Positions 4,390 through 9,328 of a stretch of DNA of 9,328 nt are shown here, piece after piece. The notes beneath the pieces were generated by a model. The model was not told the DNA's origin. It saw only the letters and a program-made list of their open reading frames with translations, and ran no database searches. The DNA is taken from contig JAQZAY010000133.1 of assembly GCA_029239415.1 (NCBI GenBank), forward strand, positions 1 to 9,328, read 5' to 3'. A program made the translations under genes and the position numbers. Source of the stretch: Pseudomonas sp. Its GTDB lineage: Bacteria > Pseudomonadota > Gammaproteobacteria > Pseudomonadales > Pseudomonadaceae. How positions within the stretch are numbered: the first letter of the stretch is position 1; each line of letters starts with the position of its first letter.

Positions 4390-6897
4390 TCAACCTTCTC
4401 GCAATACCGTCAGCGGGCTGGCGTTGAGCGCTCGGCGCGTACCGTAGACGCCGGCCCCGCCCACCAGCAACGCACCGACCAGCGGCAGCAACAGCAGCCA
4501 TGGGTGCGGGCTCCACTCCAGCGCGAACGCGTAGCGGTACAGCACCCAGGTGATCAGCTCGCATCCCAGGGCCGCGAGCAGGCCGCTGGCCGCGCCCAGC
4601 AGGCCGAACTCGATGCGCCGCGAGGTGACCAGCAATGCCCGGCCGGCCCCCAGGGCGCGGAGCAGGGCACCCTGGCGGATACGTTCGTCCAGCGTGGCCT
4701 GCAGGCCTGCGAACAGGACCGCGAGACCCGCTGCCAGCACGAACAGCAAGACATATTCCACCGCCAGGGTGACCTGGGCCAGGATGCTGCGCAACTGTGC
4801 CAGCAGGGCGTCGACCTGGAGGATGGTCGCTGCCGGGAAGGCCCTGGACAGCGCGACGATCTCCTGGTCGTGACCGGTGCCCAGGTAGAAACTGGTCAGG
4901 TAGGTGGTCGGCAGGCCCTGCAGGGTGCCTGGCTGGAAGATCATGTAGAAGTTGGGCTGGAAGCTGTCCCAGTGCACCGAGCGCAGGCTGGTGACCCGGG
5001 CCTGGCGCTCCTGGCCGCCGATGTCGAAGGTCAGGGTGTCGCCCAGGGCGAGCTTGAGGCTGGTGGCCAGCTCGCTTTCGACCGACACCCCGGCAAGCTG
5101 GTCCTCGGTCGGCACCGACTGCCACCAGTGGCCCGCCTCGAGTGCATTGCCCTGCGGCAGCTCGGCAGCCCAGGTGAGGCTGAGGTCGCGCTGTACCGCG
5201 CGCTCGCCCGTGGACTCCTTGCTCACCAGCTCGCGTACCGGCTCGCCGTTGATATGGGTCAGGCGCCCTGGGATGACCGGGTACAGCGGCGCGGCGTTGG
5301 CGTGGATCTGGGCCAGTTGCCGGGCGAAGGACTCGCGGTCGTCGGGCAGGATGTTGAGGGCGAAATGGTTCGGCGCGTCCTTGGGCAACTGGTCCTGCCA
5401 GGTGTCGAGCAACTCGGCCCGCAACAGCGCGACCAGGCCCATGGCCAGCAGGATCAGGCCGAATGCCAGGGCCTGGCCAGCGGCGGCCAGTGGATGGCGC
5501 AGCAGTTGGCCCAGGCCCAGGCGCCACGCCAGGGGCGCGCCGGCCAGGAGCCGGCGCAGGCTGCGCAGGCCGAGCAGCAGCAGGCCGCCCAGCACCAGCG
5601 CGGCGATGAGCCCGCCGCCGAGCAGGGCGAACGTCAACAACAGGTCCAGGCTCAGGCGCCACATGATCAAGCCCAGGGCCAGCAGCGCGGCGCCATAGAC
5701 CAGCCAGCTGCTGGGCGGTACTGGCAGCAGGTCGCGGCGCAGCACCCGTAGCGGCGGCACCCTGCCAAGAGCAGCCAGCGGCGGCAGGGCGAAGCCTGCC
5801 AGGGCGACCAGGCCGGTGCCGATACCGGCCAGTGCCGGAGCGAGGCCACCCGGCGGTACCACGCTGGGCATCAGGCCGTGCAGCAGCTGGAACAGGCCCA
5901 GTTGCGCCAGCCAGCCGAGCAGCGCACCCACCAGTGCTGCGACGCCACCGAGCACCGCCAGTTGCAGGCTGAACAGTCCCAGGGCCTGGCGTCGCGACAG
6001 GCCCAGGCAGCGCAGCAAGGCACTGGCGTCCAGGCGCCGTGCCGCGTAGCGGCTGGCCGAAAGGGCCACGGCCACGCCGGCCAGCAACACCGCCACCAGG
6101 CTGGCCATGTTCAGGTAGCGCTCGGCCTTGCCCAGGGCACCGCCGATCTGCCGGTTGCCGTCGCGCGTGTCGCGCAGCCGCTGATTGGCGGCCAGGTCCT
6201 TGTCCACGGCCTGTCGGTACCGGGCAAGTGTCTCGACATCGCCGCGCCACAGGTCGCGGTAGGTGACCCGGCTGCCAGGTTGCACCACGCCGGTCGCCTC
6301 CAGGTCGGCCAGGTTGATCAGTACTCGCGGCGTGAGGCTGTAGAAGTTGTTGGCCCGGTCGGGCTCGTAGGTCAGCACGCGGCTCATGCGCAGCGTCTTC
6401 ATGCCCACGTCGATGCTGTCGCCGATCTGCAGCCCGAGGGCGGCCAGCAAGCGCGGCTCGACCCAGGCCTCGCCGGGTGCCGGCCCGCCGCCTGGGGTTT
6501 CCTCGCCATAAGGCGCCGGGGCGCTGCGCACCTGGCCGCGCAAGGGGTACGCGCCGTCCGCGGCCTTGACGCTCGACAGTGCGATGCCCTGGTCACTGGC
6601 CACCACGCTCGAGAACTCGATCACCCGGGCATGCTGCAGCCCAAGGGCAGTGCCGGCACTGACTTGCGCCTGCTGGGCCGGCGAGCTGCCTTGCAACACC
6701 AGGTCGGCGCCGAGAAACTCGCTTGCTCGCAACTGCATGGCACCGTTGAGGCGGGCACCGAAATAGCCGATGGCGGTGCTGGCGGCCACTGCCACCAGCA
6801 AGGCGAAGAACAGCACGCGCACTTCGCTGGCGCGCAGGTCACGCAGTAGCTGGCGCAGTGCCAGGCTGCACAGGCGGGTAAACGGCAATCGCGTCAT
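4390..6897 (-). CDS. ybbP: ABC transporter permease, YbbP/FtsX type
   Basis: 835 residues with about ten membrane segments (roughly 27-47, 263-283, 308-336, 352-376, 397-415, 420-445, 470-494, 710-732, 762-785, 797-819). Two large periplasmic regions (about 48-260 and 495-708) and two FtsX-type permease domains (263-385 and 712-827) are typical of YbbP in the MacB/LolC superfamily. The second domain shows DERIRQGALLRALGAGR (737-753) and the first RRLDASALLRCLGLSR (287-302), the coupling-helix regions that meet the ATPase. The ATG (6897-6895) overlaps the TGA of ybbA by one base (TGATG), implying translational coupling. Such transporters move envelope lipids or transmit force across the inner membrane; the substrate of YbbP is not settled. 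The divergent tesA neighbour suggests a link to lipid or ester hydrolysis in the periplasm. Confidence 0.95.
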   Translation of the reverse strand: MTRLPFTRLCSLALRQLLRDLRASEVRVLFFALLVAVAASTAIGYFGARLNGAMQLRASEFLGADLVLQGSSPAQQAQVSAGTALGLQHARVIEFSSVVASDQGIALSSVKAADGAYPLRGQVRSAPAPYGEETPGGGPAPGEAWVEPRLLAALGLQIGDSIDVGMKTLRMSRVLTYEPDRANNFYSLTPRVLINLADLEATGVVQPGSRVTYRDLWRGDVETLARYRQAVDKDLAANQRLRDTRDGNRQIGGALGKAERYLNMASLVAVLLAGVAVALSASRYAARRLDASALLRCLGLSRRQALGLFSLQLAVLGGVAALVGALLGWLAQLGLFQLLHGLMPSVVPPGGLAPALAGIGTGLVALAGFALPPLAALGRVPPLRVLRRDLLPVPPSSWLVYGAALLALGLIMWRLSLDLLLTFALLGGGLIAALVLGGLLLLGLRSLRRLLAGAPLAWRLGLGQLLRHPLAAAGQALAFGLILLAMGLVALLRAELLDTWQDQLPKDAPNHFALNILPDDRESFARQLAQIHANAAPLYPVIPGRLTHINGEPVRELVSKESTGERAVQRDLSLTWAAELPQGNALEAGHWWQSVPTEDQLAGVSVESELATSLKLALGDTLTFDIGGQERQARVTSLRSVHWDSFQPNFYMIFQPGTLQGLPTTYLTSFYLGTGHDQEIVALSRAFPAATILQVDALLAQLRSILAQVTLAVEYVLLFVLAAGLAVLFAGLQATLDERIRQGALLRALGAGRALLVTSRRIEFGLLGAASGLLAALGCELITWVLYRYAFALEWSPHPWLLLLPLVGALLVGGAGVYGTRRALNASPLTVLREG

Positions 6898-7580
6898 CAG
6901 GGCTCCAGGGGGGTAACCAGGTGGCCGGCATCCAGGCGGATCAGGCGGCGGCAGCGGTGGGCCAGGCGTTCGTCGTGGGTGACCAGTACCAGGGTGGTGC
7001 CGCGCTCCTTGTTGAGTTCGAACAACAGGTCGCTGATGCGCTCGCCGGTATGGCTGTCGAGGTTGCCGGTCGGTTCGTCGGCAAACAGCACCGCCGGGTG
7101 CGCCGCGAAGGCGCGGGCGATGGCCACGCGCTGTTGCTCGCCACCGGACAGCTGGCGCGGCGAGTGGCTCAGGCGCTGGCCGAGGCCGACCCGTTCGAGC
7201 AGTTCGCGCGCCTGCTCGCGGGCATCGCGCCGGCCATCGAGCTCCAGGGGCAGCATCACGTTCTCGAGGGCGTTGAGGCTGTCGAGCAGCTGGAATGACT
7301 GGAACACGAAGCCCACGTGCTCGGCGCGCACGCGCGCGCGCTGGTCTTCATCCAGCGGGCCGAGGTCGAGCCCGGCGAGCATGACGCTGCCGGCGCTGGG
7401 TCGATCGAGGCCGGCGAGCAGGCCGAGCAGGGTCGACTTGCCCGACCCCGACGCGCCGACGATGGCCAGGCTGTCGCCCTGGTCCAGGGACAGCGAAAGT
7501 TGATGGAGGATGGTGAGGTCGCCTTCCGCGCTGGGGACCACTTTGCTAAGGTTCTGCGCAACGAGAATGCTTGTGCCCAT
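6897..7580 (-). CDS. ybbA: ABC transporter ATP-binding protein, YbbA type
   Basis: 227 residues, nearly the length of E. coli YbbA (228). All ABC motifs are present: Walker A GASGSGKST (42-50), Q-loop Gln94 in FVFQSFQLL, signature LSGGEQQR (144-151), Walker B VLFADEP with catalytic Glu169, the D-loop GNLDS (172-176) and H-loop His202 in LVTHD. It powers the YbbP permease at the cytoplasmic face of the inner membrane. The ATG lies in a CCATGG sequence at 7577-7582, with only a weak GGA 6 nt upstream; the N terminus aligns with E. coli YbbA. The start codon is 10 bp from that of divergent tesA, so the promoter of this operon must lie within tesA; I could not identify a convincing one. It is the first gene of a two-gene operon with ybbP. 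Confidence 0.96.
   Translation of the reverse strand: MGTSILVAQNLSKVVPSAEGDLTILHQLSLSLDQGDSLAIVGASGSGKSTLLGLLAGLDRPSAGSVMLAGLDLGPLDEDQRARVRAEHVGFVFQSFQLLDSLNALENVMLPLELDGRRDAREQARELLERVGLGQRLSHSPRQLSGGEQQRVAIARAFAAHPAVLFADEPTGNLDSHTGERISDLLFELNKERGTTLVLVTHDERLAHRCRRLIRLDAGHLVTPLEP
7524..7552 (+). promoter_or_regulatory. Weak candidate promoter for tesA inside ybbA
   Basis: TTCCGC (7524-7529) and TAAGGT (7547-7552) are separated by 17 bp, and transcription would start about 30 nt before the tesA ATG. The -35 match is poor. The 9-mer GCTAAGGTT that contains the -10 also occurs at 8221-8229 in front of the next gene, which slightly supports a promoter role. The site lies inside the 5' coding part of ybbA. 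Confidence 0.28.
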
Positions 7581-7590
7581 GGAGAATCCG

Positions 7591-8196
7591 ATGCGAATGT
7601 GGTGGTTGAGTGCCGGTCTGGCCTTGTATTGCCTGAGCCAGAGCGCGGCGGCGGGTACCTTGCTGGTCGTGGGGGATAGTATCAGCGCCGGTTTTGGCCT
7701 GGATACCCGTCAAGGTTGGGTCACCCTGCTGCAACAGCGCCTGCGCGACGAGGGTTTCGACGACAAGGTGGTCAATGCCTCGATCAGCGGCGACACCAGC
7801 GCAGGCGGCCAGGCGCGGCTGGCGGCGCTGCTTGCGCGGCACAGGCCCGAGGTGGTGGTGCTCGAGCTGGGAGGCAACGACGGCCTGCGCGGGCAGCCGC
7901 CACAGCAATTGCAACAAAATCTTGCGTCGATGATCGACCGCTCCCGCGCCGCAGGTGCCAAGGTGCTGCTGCTGGGGATGCGCCTGCCGCCCAACTACGG
8001 GGTCCGCTACACCACGGCCTTTGCCCAGGTCTATCAGACCCTGGCCACCGAGAAACAGGTGCCGTTGGTGCCGTTCTTTCTCGAAGGCGTGGGCGGTGTG
8101 CCGGAGCTGATGCAGGCCGATGGCATCCATCCGGCGCAGAAGGCCCAGAAACAGTTGCTGGAAAATGCCTGGCCAGCGATAAAACCCTTGCTCTGA
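7591..8196 (+). CDS. tesA: Periplasmic GDSL esterase / thioesterase I / lysophospholipase L1
   Basis: 201 residues from the ATG at 7591, the length I recall for P. aeruginosa TesA. GGAG lies 6 nt upstream; an ATG at 7579 would overlap the ybbA start and has no good ribosome site. Residues 1-21 form a signal peptide ending S-A-A-A, so the enzyme is periplasmic. It is an SGNH hydrolase: block I GDS with nucleophile Ser30, block II ISGDTSAGG (65-73) with Gly67, block III GGND (94-97), and block V DGIHP with Asp177 and His180 completing the triad. The family hydrolyses acyl-CoA, aryl esters and lysophospholipids, with some protease activity reported. Divergence from ybbA-ybbP is conserved with E. 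coli, and I recall reports that the three proteins work together there. Confidence 0.96.
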   Translation: MRMWWLSAGLALYCLSQSAAAGTLLVVGDSISAGFGLDTRQGWVTLLQQRLRDEGFDDKVVNASISGDTSAGGQARLAALLARHRPEVVVLELGGNDGLRGQPPQQLQQNLASMIDRSRAAGAKVLLLGMRLPPNYGVRYTTAFAQVYQTLATEKQVPLVPFFLEGVGGVPELMQADGIHPAQKAQKQLLENAWPAIKPLL

Positions 8197-8199
8197 CGC

Positions 8200-8228
8200 T
8201 TTAATCGGGACCCGGTTTCGGCTAAGGT
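8200..8228 (+). promoter_or_regulatory. Weak candidate promoter for the 93-residue protein
   Basis: TTTAAT (8200-8205) and TAAGGT (8223-8228) are 17 bp apart in the 56-bp gap after tesA. A start near 8235 would leave a leader of under 20 nt. An inverted repeat ATCGGG (8204-8209) / CCCGAT (8235-8240) flanks the -10 and could be an operator or chance. Read-through from tesA is an alternative. Confidence 0.28.
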
Positions 8229-8252
8229 TGCGCCCCCGATCTGGAGCCCCCG

Positions 8253-8534
8253 ATGCCGCGTCCCGCCTGGTCCCTGTATGCCTATCAACTGATCGAGCCC
8301 GATGAACAGCTCGACCTGTTCGCCTGCCAGGAAAGCCGCGTTCATCTCGTGACCCGCCAGCTCGAACTGGGTGGCGCCGCCGACCGCACCCTGTGCGGCG
8401 GCCTGTTGCCCGCGCAACCACGCTGGTCCACGGTGGAGCGCACGGTGTATCGCGACAGCCGCCTGTGTCCGCTGTGCCGGGCGATTCTCCAGGCCCAGCG
8501 GCGTGGCACCCGGCCGATCTGGCCGGAACTCTGA
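8253..8534 (+). CDS. Small conserved-type protein with a probable Cys/His zinc site
   Basis: This 93-residue protein has GGAG 6 nt before its ATG. I know no function for it; a gene at the same place (between tesA and the L,D-transpeptidase) exists in P. aeruginosa as I recall it. It has four cysteines (25, 48, 72, 75). The last two form C-P-L-C followed by R-A-I-L, and Cys48 sits in T-L-C-G-G. With His31 this gives H-x16-C-x23-C-x2-C, a spacing like small zinc-ribbon-type proteins. There is no signal peptide or membrane segment, so it is likely cytoplasmic, where cysteines stay reduced. It could be a nucleic-acid- or protein-binding adaptor, but that is inference. The C terminus is basic until the last residues (QRRGTRPIW). 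Confidence 0.78.
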   Translation: MPRPAWSLYAYQLIEPDEQLDLFACQESRVHLVTRQLELGGAADRTLCGGLLPAQPRWSTVERTVYRDSRLCPLCRAILQAQRRGTRPIWPEL

Positions 8535-8599
8535 GCGCCTTTCATCATCTGTAGTGCAGGTACAGGCCCGTTGTCTCCCGCTTGGGGAAGTGGCAGGTG

Positions 8600-8605
8600 T
8601 ACAAT
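8600..8605 (+). promoter_or_regulatory. Candidate -10 box for the L,D-transpeptidase
   Basis: TACAAT matches the sigma70 -10 consensus at five of six positions and lies 39 bp before the ATG at 8645, in a 110-bp intergenic gap. No good -35 stands at 16-18 bp upstream, so an activator or another sigma factor may contribute. AAGGA at 8632-8636 is the ribosome site, 8 nt from the ATG. Confidence 0.4.
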
Positions 8606-8644
8606 TACCGTCCGACTTACCTGAACTTGCGAAGGATTTCCCGG

Positions 8645-9328
8645 ATGTTGCCGCGCTTTCCCGTCGTCACCCGTTGCCTGTCCCTGGCGACCCTGCTGGC
8701 AGCAGGCCCTGCCGCTGCGCTGGAGTTGCCCCTGCCACCCCCCGGCGAAGACGTCGTCGGCCAGGTCCAGGTGATCAAGGCCAAGTACGAAGATACCTTC
8801 GCCGACATCGGTACCGCCAACGACCTGGGCTATCTCGAGATGATCGCCGCCAACCCCGGTGTCGACCCCTGGTTGCCTGGCGCGGGGACGGAAATCATCC
8901 TGCCGACGCGTTTCGTCCTGCCGCCGGGTCCGCGCGAAGGAATCGTGATCAACCTGGCGGAGTACCGCATGTACTACTTCCCCAAGGGGCAGGATGTCGT
9001 GCACACCTACCCGCTGGGTATCGGCCGTGAGGGCTGGGGATCGCCTATCGCCAATACCAAGATCACCGCGAAAACCCCCAACCCGACCTGGACCCCGCCA
9101 GCCTCGATCCGCGCCGAGCACGCCGCTGACGGCGATATCCTCCCGGCCGTGGTGCCGGCCGGTCCAGACAACCCCCTGGGCCCGTTCAAGTTCACTCTGG
9201 GCGTGCCGGGTTACCTGATCCATGGTTCGAACAAGAAGTTCGGCATCGGCATGCGCACCAGCCATGGCTGCTTCCGCATGTTCAACAACAATGTGCTCGA
9301 ACTGTCGACGATGGTCCCGGTGGGCACC
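8645..9328 (+). CDS. L,D-transpeptidase of the ErfK/YbiS type (3' end outside window)
   Basis: The frame is open from the ATG at 8645 to the window edge, 228 residues, without a stop. AAGGA is 8 nt upstream of the ATG. Residues 1-25 are a signal peptide ending in A-A-A. A LysM-like region (about 37-88, with MIAANPGVDPWLPGAG) should bind peptidoglycan. The YkuD catalytic domain starts near residue 97 (REGIVINLAEYRMYYFPKG). It holds IHG with His193 and the active-site block SHGCFR (206-211) with catalytic Cys209. E. coli relatives (about 300 residues) attach Braun's lipoprotein to diaminopimelate or make 3-3 cross-links. Roughly 80-100 C-terminal residues are missing. In Pseudomonas the next gene is, as I recall, oprI, the Lpp-like lipoprotein and a natural substrate. 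Confidence 0.95.
   Translation, partial: MLPRFPVVTRCLSLATLLAAGPAAALELPLPPPGEDVVGQVQVIKAKYEDTFADIGTANDLGYLEMIAANPGVDPWLPGAGTEIILPTRFVLPPGPREGIVINLAEYRMYYFPKGQDVVHTYPLGIGREGWGSPIANTKITAKTPNPTWTPPASIRAEHAADGDILPAVVPAGPDNPLGPFKFTLGVPGYLIHGSNKKFGIGMRTSHGCFRMFNNNVLELSTMVPVGT

Noticed and set aside
4504..5751. 415-residue plus-strand open frame
   Set aside because: Antisense to ybbP and very rich in Gln, Ala and Gly, as expected for the complement of a Leu-rich membrane protein gene in GC-rich DNA.
4367..6250. 627-residue minus-strand open frame
   Set aside because: Shadow frame inside ybbP; Pro/Arg/Gly/Ala-rich translation with no membrane segments, while the overlapping frame gives a clear YbbP protein.
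5878..6849. 323-residue plus-strand open frame
   Set aside because: Also antisense to ybbP, with low-complexity Gln/Ala/Gly/His composition and no recognisable motif.
8562..8623. CAGGTA / TACCTG inverted repeat around the L,D-transpeptidase promoter
   Set aside because: Only 6 bp with 50 nt between the arms; expected by chance.
1..9328. Mobile elements, REP repeats, CRISPR arrays, tRNA or rRNA genes
   Set aside because: Looked for; no transposase, integrase, terminal repeats, regularly spaced repeats, tRNA-like cloverleaf or rRNA segments were seen, and base composition is uniform.

Overview
The window is about 9.3 kb of GC-rich DNA with tightly packed genes. Its proteins look like those of a gamma-proteobacterium of the genus Pseudomonas, probably the P. 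putida group. The strongest pointers are a 201-residue TesA very like the P. aeruginosa protein, a 158-residue GreB that matches E. coli GreB almost residue for residue in its core, and the order ybbP-ybbA / tesA / small Cys protein / L,D-transpeptidase, which I recall lying next to oprI in Pseudomonas. No taxonomic search was possible. This is mostly core-genome housekeeping DNA. I see no insertion sequence, prophage, CRISPR array, tRNA or rRNA, and no block of foreign composition.

Layout, left to right. Positions 1-539 (+) hold the C-terminal part of an acyl-CoA thioesterase-like protein. Its stop codon overlaps that of a convergent Mpo1-like (DUF962) membrane protein at 536-904 (-). tatD follows at 1010-1807 (-), with two GC-rich hairpins just downstream of it. 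tatD diverges from an MltF-like periplasmic lytic transglycosylase at 1928-3373 (+), and a long imperfect inverted repeat sits right in front of the transglycosylase start codon. A good sigma70-type promoter at 3402-3431 then drives a structured leader of about 130 nt, a small unrecognised protein (3568-3876) and greB (3894-4370, TTG start). Convergent to greB is the ABC transporter ybbA-ybbP (6897-7580 and 4390-6897, both -), whose two genes overlap by one base. ybbA diverges from tesA (7591-8196, +) with only 10 bp between start codons. After tesA come a 93-residue protein with a probable zinc-binding Cys/His pattern (8253-8534, +) and an L,D-transpeptidase (8645 to the window edge, +), cut off after its catalytic Cys.

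How the genes fit together. Several products act on the cell envelope: the lytic transglycosylase and L,D-transpeptidase remodel peptidoglycan, and YbbA-YbbP with periplasmic TesA form a divergent pair with the same arrangement as in E. coli. GreB (transcript cleavage) and TatD (nuclease family) are cytoplasmic. The least explained parts are the structured leader in front of the small-protein/greB operon, the small protein itself, the hairpin in front of the transglycosylase, and the Cys-containing 93-residue protein. I see no clear evidence of a wholly new multi-gene system.
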